Source: Diacronema lutheri (lineage: Eukaryota > Haptophyta > Pavlovophyceae > Pavlovales > Pavlovaceae). From it: 64,000 bases of DNA. Made by a program: the position numbers and the translations under genes. The notes under the pieces were generated by a model. That model was not told the origin of the DNA. It made no database searches and saw only the letters and a program-made list of their open reading frames with translations. The DNA is taken from positions 992,001 through 1,056,000 of the forward strand of contig JAGTXO010000002.1 of NCBI GenBank assembly GCA_019448385.1, in the 5' to 3' direction. Below are positions 47,935 to 56,421 of the stretch, in pieces (the first letter of the stretch is position 1; each line of letters opens with the position of its first letter).

Positions 47935-50900
47935 TTAGGCCCGCGACCGGACCGCGTTAGCCAGCGCGCTCCACCACGCCGCATCGTCCGGCGCGCCACG
48001 GTGTTTGCGCATTCGCGCCTCGTGCTGCACGCGCGCGGCGAGATGGAAATCCGCGGTAGAAAAAGGCATCCCGGCGCGGACCGCCCCGTTGGGCGCCTCG
48101 CCTTGCGCGCTGAGGTCGGGCGCCGCGCGAGTCGAGCTCATTGGCGGCTTAAGCGCCGGCGGGCGCTGCGAACGCACAGAGAGGAGCGCACGGTTTGGGG
48201 GGGGGGGGGGGGGGAGTGAGGTCTCCGCACTTTGCCCTCAGCGCGCGGAGAGCGCGCCATCTGTCCCCGCACGCCGCGAATGCGAAGAGCGAAGGGCGCG
48301 TGGGCCTGCAGAGCGAGTCGGATGGCACGCGCCCGCAGCAGTGCAATGGTGAGAGGCCGCTGTTTCGGGCGGTGCGGTGCGCGTACCCGCATGGCCCTGG
48401 CAGCCAGAGCGTGCGGTTGCTCGCTCGCGTCGAGGCCAGCGTCGACGAGCAGTTGGGCGAGCGGGAAGGCAAGGCGCACGCCACTCGTTGCGTCGTTTGG
48501 GTCGGCTTCAGCAGCGGTAAACGCCGTGCATGCGTGGCCCGCTTCGCCAAGCCACGCGGCGCACGAACGCACGGCAGTGCGCGGCGGCGACGACGCGCGC
48601 CGCGCGTGCCGCCAGCCGGCGGCGGGCGCGGTGGTCGCGGGTGTTCGCGCGGCCCGCGCGACGAGCGTCCGCTTCACGGCCGTCGGCTCGGCCGCGTATG
48701 CACCCACGGGCCCGTGGGCGGCAACTGCGCGCTCGTCGAGCTGACGCTGCTCCGCGGGTGTGCGGGGCTGAAGCCGAACGCGCGCCGCCGCGGCGTGGGA
48801 TTGCGGCAGCCGGCGCTGCGTGGCGAGCTGCACCCTCAACCCGCGCGCCTCGCTTGGCCCGTGCCGCGGCTGCGCTTCCTCCCCACCGCCGCGCTGCGCG
48901 AACCGGGCACGAATGCTCTCTGCGAGAAGGCGCTGCGATGGCGGCACGTCGAGCGACGGGTGGATGTCCTCGCCGGCGTCGAAGGCGTACGTGCTGCTCG
49001 GCGCGGTGCTCGGCGAGGGCGGAACGCCGCCGCCATCGCTCTGCTCGTCGTCATGCGCGCCCGCCACGCCGCTCTCGCGCACGTCGGCGCCGTCCTCGAT
49101 TTGAAATTCGGACGGCGCGATCTTCCCGCCCAAACGCGCGAGGAGGAGCGCGAGCGCGCGGCCAGCCGTGTCGCGCTCGCGCTGCGCGGCCAAGGCGCTC
49201 GCCTCCGCCACGCGCGCGCCACGCACGCGCTCGGCAAGCGCGCGCTCCTCGTCGGCGAGCGCGGCCGCGGCGGCCACTGCGGCCTCGCGCAACGCGTCCG
49301 CCGCGCCCACGGCCCTCCGCTCGCGTGCGGCCGCCGCGTCGAGCGCGCGCCTGTCGGCCTCGGCAGAGATGCGCGCCTCGAGCGCGTCCGACTCGCGCCG
49401 CGCCGCACGCGCCTCTTCCTCCCGCCTCCTCGCGCTTTCGATCGCCTCGTCCGCGGCCTTGGCGCACACCGCGTCCTCGTGCGACGCGGGCGCCATCTCC
49501 CATCGCTCCGCCCACGGCAGCGACATGTCAGCGGCCAGAGCGGTCGGCTGGGCAAGGCACGGCGCAGCACGTGCCGCCGCCACACCGCCGCGCCGCGCGA
49601 GCCGCTCGCGCAGCGCCGCTCGCGCGTCATCGCTTCCGCCTTGAGCCTCGGCGCCGGCTTCAGCGTCGGCGTCGGCGAGCATAAAGGCCGTGTCCAGCCA
49701 GTCGGGAGAGTCGACGGTGCGCAGCTGCGCGAGCTCGGCTGCAGACAGGGCGGGCTCGACGGCTGGCGGGAAAGCGTGCGGCAAGAGTGGCGGCGGCGCG
49801 TCCGCAGCCGCCAACGCTGCTGCGGCGGGCTCGATCGGCGAGCGCGTCGCGGCGGACGCCGTAGCGGGCGCACCATTCGTCGCAGCCGCGAGCTCCGCGC
49901 TCGCAGGTGGCGCAGCGTCGGAGCGCGCAGGCTCGGCGTGCTGCGCGGCGCCATCGCGCGTGCTGGCGGCGCCGATCGTTGGCGCGATCCGCTCAGTTGC
50001 GCCGGGCCGGCCGTTCGTCGGTGCGCGCGGTGTTGAAGCGAGCTGGCGGAGGGTTGTGCGTTGGTCCGCGCTCATGGTATGGCTGCCCACAGCACTTGTA
50101 TAGCCCTCGCCATCTCTGTCATACGAGCCGTCGGCGGCTGTGTCGAGCTCGAAGGCCATCGCGACGGACGACGACGTGGCGTCCTCCATGCCGTCGCCCG
50201 CACCGTCGTCGAGCGCCCAGTCGAAGGCACCGGCGGTCGCAACGACGGCAGTGTGCGCGGCGCTCGTAGCCCTCTCCTCTGCGCCTGGCGCCGGCAGCGT
50301 CGGCTCGTTGGCCGTGGGCTGGGGCGAGAGCGCAGGCGGGGCAGCTGCCGGGGGGAACGAGGCTGCCGCTGGCCGTTGCGCGTTGGCTGCCGGCAGGTGC
50401 AGAGGCGCGGGCGCGGGCGTGGGCGGGAGCGCGGCCGCAGGTGCGGCTGCCGACGGCGGCGCGTGCGCACCGCGCTGCGCATCTGGAGTGCGCATTGACG
50501 CGCCCAGCGGGGCTCGCTGCGGCGCCGCGCGAGCTTCGGCCCCAGCCTCGGTAGCGCCGCAGCTGCACGCTGCTAGCGCGCCCGCCGCACTCGGCGCGCG
50601 CGCAGACGGCGGCGGCGTAGGCGGGGCAGTTGGCGGCGCGCGCTGCGCACCGCGGCCGAGCGCGGGCAGCGGCGCGAGGCGAGGCGACTCGAGCTGGGCG
50701 CGCGCTAAAGCGGCGCTGGAACCGAGCGGCGAAATGCCCTCGCCAAGGGCTGCAGCAGCGTCGTCCGCCCGCAGCCCAGCGGACGCAGGCGCAAGCCCCG
50801 GCCGCGCGGGTGGCGGCGGGCTTTGCCTTGGCGCGTCGCCGCGAGGCGTCGGCAGAGGCGCGCGAGCCGTCGGTGCCGTCATATGGCGGCCGGACACCGA

Positions 50901-50999
50901 CGGCTGCCCTTGCTCCGCGCGCTCGTCAAGCTCGAACTCATCGCTGAACGCCCCACCGTCCAGCCGGTCGTCCTCAAGCGCAGTGCCGTCAGAGCCCAT
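47935..50999 (-). CDS. Large low-complexity protein with central coiled coil, unknown function
   Basis: Two exons: 50999-48231 and 48165-47935, joined across a 65-nt GT-AG intron that contains a C18-rich tract on the sense strand (999 aa, ATG at 50999). The first 450 residues are Ala/Pro-rich and disordered. A coiled coil of about 130 residues follows (AADEAIESARRREEEARAAR and onward, 49160-49480). The C-terminal exon is compact and well formed (FHLAARVQHEARMRKHRG...WWSALANAV), which supports the splice. Without splicing the frame would run through poly-Pro. No family recognised; it may be a cytoskeletal or centrosomal scaffold. It lies 52 bp downstream of another minus-strand coiled-coil gene. 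Confidence 0.6.
48166..48230 (-). other. Short intron built on a poly-C tract
   Basis: 65 nt, begins GTGCGG and ends TTCGCAG on the minus strand. Its centre is an almost pure C run (G run 48197-48214 on the plus strand). Splicing replaces a poly-Pro tail by a well-formed C-terminal segment. Confidence 0.6.
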
Positions 51000-51051
51000 C
51001 GCCGTTGCAAAATCCAAAAAGGGCGTGGGTCACAATTCACACCCCGCGACC

Positions 51052-52392
51052 TCACACAAGTCGCTGTGTCTCAGGCGAGCACCCGGCCGCGAGCCAGACC
51101 GACGCGGGGGCTCTGACCGCCGCAGTCGTCGCCGCGTGCGCACCCGCGGCGCAGTAGGTCGCGCGCCGCGGCGTGCGCGACGACGGTCGAATGGCCGCTC
51201 CACCGCCGGGCGGCGGCGTGGCGGAGAGGCGCGCGTCCGCGGCGCTACCCACCGGCGTTGCGCAGCATGCCGAGGTGGCCTCGGCCGAGCCCTGCCCGCT
51301 CCATTGAGGCGCGCGCGGCGGCGGCGCGGCCGGCGCGGCCAGCGCGGTGGTGCGGGCGCGCGCGCTTGGCCGCGCAGTCGTCGGGCGGCCGGCGCCGTCG
51401 AGGCGCAAACTGGCGGTGGGCACGTGGAGGGCGTGGCGCACCTGCCGCGGCGAGACGAGCACGAGGGCCGGCTTGCTGCGCGCACCCGACTCGGCGCGGC
51501 GCGGCGCGCGCTCGCGCGCCGCCGCGCTCGCGCGAATGAGGTGGCGCGTCGTTGCGACGGCTTCATCAATGCGCGCCTCGAGGCCGGCGAGGCATCGCAG
51601 GAAGCTGCCCTCGTCGTGCGTTGCAAAGAACTCGCGGCCCGCCTCTGCGAGCAAAGCCACCGCCGTTTGCGTGTGCACGAGCTCGCTTAAAATGCCTCGC
51701 ACGAGCCCCGGCGAGAGAAGCAGCTGGCGGCTTTCGCCCACGTCGGCGTCGAGCTCGCGCAGCGTGCCGACGAGCGCGTGCTGGGCAGCTGCGCCCGCGC
51801 GCGCCTGCTCGCGCAGCCGCGCCTCGAGCCCCGAAACCGCCGAGCGCTGCTGCGCGTACCGCTGCTCGAGCTCGACGACCCGCCATCGCTGCGCATCGCG
51901 CGTGAGCGTGGCGTCGGCCGCGTCGCGAAGCGCGGTGTCGCGCGCGCGCTCGGCCGCGGCCAACTCAGTTTCCAGATGTGCGCTCTCCGCTCGCAGTGCC
52001 CGCAGCTCCCCCTCCAGTATCTCGCACCGCGCGGACACGCCCTCGGACGCTTCCTCGATCGCGCGATGCTGCGCACGCGCGTGCTGCGCGACCGCGGCGC
52101 TGGTGGCCTCGAGCGCGTCGCACCGGGCGCGCGCGGCGGCGAGCTCGGCGCGCACGCCCAACAGGTCGTGCACCGCGCGCGCGCTCACCGCCGCCTCGCC
52201 CTCGAGCGCGCCGAGCTCCGCGCCGAGGAGGTCATGCACAAAGTCAAGGTCGATGACCGCGCGTGTGAGCAGGTCATCATGCACATCCGTGGCGACGGCG
52301 AGGCGGCGCTCGGCATCGCGCAGCTGGTCCAGGACCTCTGCGTGCCGCGAGCTCAGTTCTGCGTACGAGAGCGCGGACCCGCCGATGGGCAT
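51052..52392 (-). CDS. Coiled-coil protein, unknown function
   Basis: 446 aa, ATG at 52392, one exon. Residues about 10-290 are almost entirely helical with heptad patterns (LSSRHAEVLDQLRDAERRL, then LEATSAAVAQHARAQHRA, ELRALRAESAHLETELAAAE and LEQRYAQQRSAVSGLEARL). The last 150 residues are Arg/Ala/Pro-rich and disordered. It has no signal peptide and no motor domain. Long cytosolic coiled coils of this kind are common in basal-body and ciliary proteins, but that is only a possibility. It is divergent from the small membrane-protein gene (137 bp) across a C-rich spacer (52398-52432). Confidence 0.6.
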   Translation of the reverse strand: MPIGGSALSYAELSSRHAEVLDQLRDAERRLAVATDVHDDLLTRAVIDLDFVHDLLGAELGALEGEAAVSARAVHDLLGVRAELAAARARCDALEATSAAVAQHARAQHRAIEEASEGVSARCEILEGELRALRAESAHLETELAAAERARDTALRDAADATLTRDAQRWRVVELEQRYAQQRSAVSGLEARLREQARAGAAAQHALVGTLRELDADVGESRQLLLSPGLVRGILSELVHTQTAVALLAEAGREFFATHDEGSFLRCLAGLEARIDEAVATTRHLIRASAAARERAPRRAESGARSKPALVLVSPRQVRHALHVPTASLRLDGAGRPTTARPSARARTTALAAPAAPPPRAPQWSGQGSAEATSACCATPVGSAADARLSATPPPGGGAAIRPSSRTPRRATYCAAGAHAATTAAVRAPASVWLAAGCSPETQRLV

Positions 52393-52529
52393 TTCCCCTC
52401 CAAAGCCCCCGCCCCCCGCCCCCCGCCCCCACCCAACCTTGGGATCAGCGGGCGTTCGTGTCCGCCATCACGAACGGCAGGTCCGGCTTGAATCAGCGTC
52501 GCAAGAGCGCCCGGACACACACCGTCGCG

Positions 52530-52989
52530 ATGGGAGCCTCGTCAAAGTTCCCGTAAGCGACATGCGTCGTCACATCAGGCGCGGAGCGCGCCACAAGCTG
52601 ACGCGCGCGCGCGCGCCGCGCTACGCTTCGCGCTGGACGCGCGCAGCTATCCCAAATGGGTCTGGTCGCCCGTCGGCGGCTGGTGGTGCGACCCTCCCAA
52701 CTGGCGGAGGAACACTGGCCTTGCCGGCTGCGGGCTCGTGCTGGCAATCGGCTACGTCTGGTCGTGGTCTGCCGCGCTCGAGGTGCGCCCGCGACCACAC
52801 CCTTGGCGCTCTGCCGCGCGCCACGCGCGCTCAAAATCGAGTCCGGCCCGCACGCGGCGCGACGCGCGACGCGCGACGCGCGACGCGCAGCGTCGGCCAA
52901 ACACGCCGATCCGGCCGATCTTCTCGGAGATCATGGCCAAGCACGCCCTCGTCGACCGCGCGGCGGGCGGCACGCCCAAGGTGTATTGA
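52530..52989 (+). CDS. Small conserved single-pass membrane protein (85 aa, three exons)
   Basis: Exons 52530-52552 (23 nt), 52647-52782 and 52891-52989; both introns are GT-AG and all phases fit. The protein starts MGASSKFPYPKWVWSP, continues VGGWWCDPPNWRRNT, has one hydrophobic helix (GLAGCGLVLAIGYVWSWSA), and ends ALE-RRPNTPIRPIFSEIM...GTPKVY. The FPYP-x-x-VWSP-x-GGWW-x-DP-x-x-WRRNT block, a single helix and an RP-x-x-PIRPI-like tail are, from memory, a small conserved eukaryotic family seen in plants, possibly mitochondrial inner membrane (respiratory-complex accessory size class). That location is inference. The gene is too fragmented to appear as one open frame. Confidence 0.75.
52859..52890 (+). 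repeat. GACGCGC heptamer repeat at a 3' splice site
   Basis: Four to five copies of GACGCGC directly before the CAG acceptor at 52888-52890 of the small membrane-protein gene. Confidence 0.75.
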
Positions 52990-53049
52990 GTGCCGTGGCA
53001 AGCTGCGCGCCCACGAATTCGGCCCGCTCGCCCCGTGCTGGCGCGCTGG

Positions 53050-53115
53050 CTGTGACCGGCGTACAGCGGGCGGGCTGCAAGGCACCTCGAACGGCCCCGA
53101 GGCCACGAAGCGACC
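53050..53115 (-). pseudogene. Decayed fragment of the ICMT-like gene
   Basis: The 18-mer CACCTCGAACGGCCCCGA at 53083-53100 is repeated exactly at 53492-53509 in the intact gene. TACAGCGG lies at a similar distance (53062 and 53475), and flanking bases are partly conserved. On the minus strand it reads ASGPFEV, matching TSGPFEV of the intact protein. Outside about 65 bp the similarity is lost, so this is a remnant of a partial duplication about 400 bp downstream of the parent. Confidence 0.6.
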
Positions 53116-53287
53116 GAGTGAGACACAGGCGAGCGATTGCTTTCCGACGACGGTGGCCTGGGAGGAAACGTTCACCTTGCAAAGCCACATGGCAATGCAT
53201 GCGCGTGCGCTCTACGCAGACGCTGCGAAAAAGAAAGAAAGAAAAAAGAACGCGCCGAGCTCCGCGCCACCGCAACAGGCATTCGCT

Positions 53288-53887
53288 TCAGAGCCAGCGC
53301 GGCACCGTCGCCTTGTACCTGGCGTACTCGGCGGGGAAGATGCGCGCAAGCAGCTGCTCCTCCTTCGGGACGACAAACGCATCGAGATACACGGGCACGA
53401 GCGGCGTAGCGATGAGGAGGGCGAACGAGTCAAGGAGCGTGGCGAGTCCCGGGATGAGCAGGCTGAACGCCACATACAGCGGATTGCGCGACACCTCGAA
53501 CGGCCCCGACGTCACGAGCCGCTTCACCGCCGTGAAGTGCAGGTACGTGCCACCTTTGAGCATCTCCTCCTCGCACCGGCTCTTCGTCGTGACGAAGAGG
53601 GCCACGATGGCGCTGAAGATCGCCACGCGCACAAAGAAGGCGCTGAAAGGCCAGGGCAGGAACCGCCAGCGCCCGACCACGAGCTGCACGCAGAGCGCCA
53701 AGCATACGACGCCGAGCGCAAAGAAGGGCGGGAAGACGGGCACGTCGCCCGAAAGGCCCACGCTCAGTCGGTCCGGCGCTGCCTGCTCCATCGCCGCAAA
53801 TGCCTTGTCGTGCATGATCGTCCAAAAGCGGGACACTGCATCCAACAAGGACGACACCTGTGGCGAGAATGCAAGCCCGTCCGCCAT
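53288..53887 (-). CDS. Isoprenylcysteine carboxyl methyltransferase-like membrane protein
   Basis: 199 aa, ATG at 53887, one exon. Four or five membrane helices. The C-terminal catalytic block is typical of the ICMT/PEMT fold: KRLVTSGPFEVSRNPLYVA (SAM-binding G-P-x-x-x-x-R-N-P), a hydrophobic helix pair, then PKEEQLLARIFPAEYARYKA with the conserved Glu-Glu and Y-x-x-Y/R pattern. Relatives methylate prenylated C-terminal cysteines, or small lipids in bacterial and algal homologues. The length is short for true ICMT, so a broader substrate is possible. A 69-bp spacer separates it from the PPR gene on the other strand. Confidence 0.85.
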   Translation of the reverse strand: MADGLAFSPQVSSLLDAVSRFWTIMHDKAFAAMEQAAPDRLSVGLSGDVPVFPPFFALGVVCLALCVQLVVGRWRFLPWPFSAFFVRVAIFSAIVALFVTTKSRCEEEMLKGGTYLHFTAVKRLVTSGPFEVSRNPLYVAFSLLIPGLATLLDSFALLIATPLVPVYLDAFVVPKEEQLLARIFPAEYARYKATVPRWL

Positions 53888-53956
53888 GGATCCTCTTGTC
53901 TTTTTTGATTGCTTGATCAACAGCTTCCCGAAGTTTTCCCTTCATCTGCGCATCGC

Positions 53957-56130
53957 ATGGCTGCGTCGTCCGTCGATGCGCGCAGATGCGCGCTGACGCT
54001 CGCGCTCGTGCTCGCGTGCGCGAGCGCGGGTCACGGCGCGCGCGTGGGGCCACGAGTATGCACTACGACGCTGCCGCGCACCGCGCGCGTGCTGGCGGCC
54101 GTCAACGCAATCCCAATCATCGAGGAGATTGTCGATCTGGCGTCCAACGACTATGTGAATAAGGCGGTGCGCATGCTGCAGGCGATGGAGAAGCAGCGCA
54201 CACAACTGCAGGGCATTCCGCGCAAGGAGGCCGGGCGCGCGTACGAGGCCGTGTGGGACGCCTCCGTGCGCACGAGCCGGTACGCGATCACGCTGAACAT
54301 CTACCAGAGGCTGCAGGCAGAGCCAGGCCTCATCGCGCTCGACGACGCGAAGATCGACACGGTGCTCCTCGCGTGCGAGCGGCAGGCGGACGGGCTGCTC
54401 GCCGAGCGTGTGATGCGCGAGTCCGGTGAGTCCGCCGAGCGTTACAACCGCGTCATCCGCGCGCGCACCAAGCAGCTCGAGATCACGGACGCGGTGCGGC
54501 TCTACCGCGAGCTGCAGCAGCGCAAGTGGAAGCTCGAGACGGGCACGATCAACCTGATGATGCAGATCTGCTTTGCGATCAAGCAGGTGGATTACTCGCT
54601 CAAGCTCTTCCAGGCGATGGACGCGCTCGGCATCGCCGCCGACGAGCGCACGTTTGCGATCGCGATCCGCTCGGCGGCGGCTGGCAAGGGCGTCAAGGGC
54701 CCGCGCTCGGCCACAGAGATTGGCAGCGGGTGGGTGCTTGCGCTGCGGCTGCTCAACGCGATGCGCTCCAAGGAGAAGGCGCAGGGCATGCCGCAGGTCA
54801 AGGGCGGGCCGCTCGTCCCCTCCGCCTACTGCTTCACCGCCGTCATCCGCTCCCTCTGCGCCGCAGGCGAGCGCCGCGCCGTGCGCCCTGAGCGCCGGCG
54901 CACGCGCGCGAGCGCCTTCGCGGCCCCGGCGCCCCGGCGCCCTGAGCGTCTGCGTCCCGGGCCGAGCGAGCACGCGTACGACGCGCTCACCGTGCGCCAC
55001 GCGCCGGCGCCCGGCGCCGCTCCGCAGGCGAGGCGGACAAGGCGACCAGCGTGCTCGGCCAGATGGTGAAGGCGGAGCGTGCGCCGGACGCATCGCTCTA
55101 CGCCGTGGTGATGCGCGCGTGCGCGCTGCGCGGTCGGTACGACGATGCGATGCGGCTGCTCGAGCAGATGAAGGCGGCAGGGCTCGCCGTCGACCAGTCG
55201 CACATCGCCGCGCTTCTCCTCGCGTGCGAACGGCGCGGTGACGGTGACGCGCGCTCGGCTCTGCAGGTGTTACAAATGATGCCCGACTTTGGCCTGCAGC
55301 CGACGACGCTCACCTTCAACATGGCGATGGGGTCGTGCGCCAAGCGCGGCGACATCGAGCAGGCCGAGCAGCTCCTCGCGCAGATGGACTCGGCTCCCGA
55401 AGACGCGCGCCCCAACATCGTGACCCTCAACACCATGCTCGACACGTACAAGCGCGCGGACAAGTGGGAGGCCTGCCTCGAGTTCTTGCTCAAGATGGAG
55501 GTGCGTCGGCGCGCGCCTGAGACGCGCGCCGCGCCACGCGCCGCATCGAGCCGCGTTGCGCCGTTGGCCCACCGCGCGCGCCGCGCGCGCGCGCCCCTGC
55601 GCCGTCCGCAGAGCGAGCGGCAGGTGCAGCCGGACGTGGTCAGCGTGAACACGGCGATTAAGGCGTGCAAGGACAACGGCCAGTTCGAGCTGGCACTGCA
55701 GCTCTTCGAAGGGATGGCGGGTCGTGGCCTTGAGCCTGACTCTGTCTCGTTCACTGAGATCATCGCCGCGTGCGGCCGCGCGGGCGAGTGGGCGAGAGCG
55801 ATCGCGGTGTTCCGCGCGGCCGAGGCGTCCGCGGACGGCGTGAACACGTTCGTGTGGAATGCGCTCGTCGGCGCGGCGGTCGCGTGCGACAAGTCGGTTG
55901 AGGCCCTCGAGACGATCAAGGAGATGCGCTCGTCGGGCATCGCGCCGGACATCGTCACGTTCACGACGGTGATGACGATGTTGTCGAAAAAGGAGGAGTG
56001 GGAGGCGGTCCTTTTCGTCGCGGAGGAGCTCGAGGCGACGGGGCTGCAGCTGAGCAGGCCGCTTGTTAACCAGGTGCAGCGCGCGGGGCAGGCGCTGCTC
56101 GGCAAGGAGCGGAGGGAGGCGAGCGTCTAA
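53957..56130 (+). CDS. Pentatricopeptide repeat protein, probably plastid
   Basis: Three exons: 53957-54866, 55028-55500 and 55612-56130 (633 aa; an alternative acceptor at 55623 removes four residues). The first intron begins with GC, not GT (see findings). After a signal-peptide-like start (MAASSVDARRCALTLALVLACASAG) come about twelve PPR motifs, for example PDASLYAVVMRACALRGRYD, PTTLTFNMAMGSCAKRGD, PNIVTLNTMLDTYKRADKWE, PDVVSVNTAIKACKDNGQF and PDIVTFTTVMTMLSKKEEWE. PPR proteins bind single-stranded organelle RNA and act in its processing, stability or translation. No SMR or DYW domain is present. The leader suggests import into a secondary plastid. Confidence 0.92.
54867..55027 (+). other. 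GC-AG intron in the PPR gene
   Basis: 161 nt, starts GCGAGC and ends CCGCAG. The exon-intron and intron-exon junctions share the string CCGCAGGCGAG. Joining G at 54866 to GC at 55028 gives SLCAAGEADKATSVLGQM, and the motif from PSAYCF to KAERA is then exactly 35 residues, the PPR period. No GT donor gives this. Confidence 0.75.
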
Positions 56131-56421
56131 GCGGCGTCGGACGCCGGTCGCGCGTGTCGGGCGTGTGCCGAGCGCGAGCGCGCAGCGCGGCGGCCGTCGT
56201 GGTGCGGAGCGGGCGGCAGATGAGCGCTGCGCGTCGCGGCGCATGGGCAGGCATGGCGGGCGCGCTTGTCGAGCGCTCGCGGTGCTCCTGTCGAATGTCA
56301 GGGCGGCTCTCGGTCTGAGTCATTGATCTTCAGTTGTTGGCTGTCGGGTGGGGCCGGACTGCTCCCACTCACACTGGGACACTGCTCCCGCCCCTTCCGC
56401 TCAGCTCGAGCAACGGCGAGA
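56131..56421. promoter_or_regulatory. Tandem intergenic region upstream of the ABCG gene
   Basis: About 290 bp after the PPR stop. The only lower-GC stretch is 56310-56350 (GTCTGAGTCATTGATCTTCAG), which contains TGAGTCA, an AP-1-like site, and is likely near the ABCG start site. No coding region or RNA was recognised. Confidence 0.35.

Noticed and set aside
52859-52890. GACGCGC repeats as a CRISPR-like array
   Set aside because: Units are adjacent 7-mers without spacers, inside an intron of a nuclear gene.
54881-55027. Conventional GT-AG intron in the PPR gene using the GT near 54881
   Set aside because: It would add residues that break the 35-residue PPR period, while the GC donor restores it exactly.
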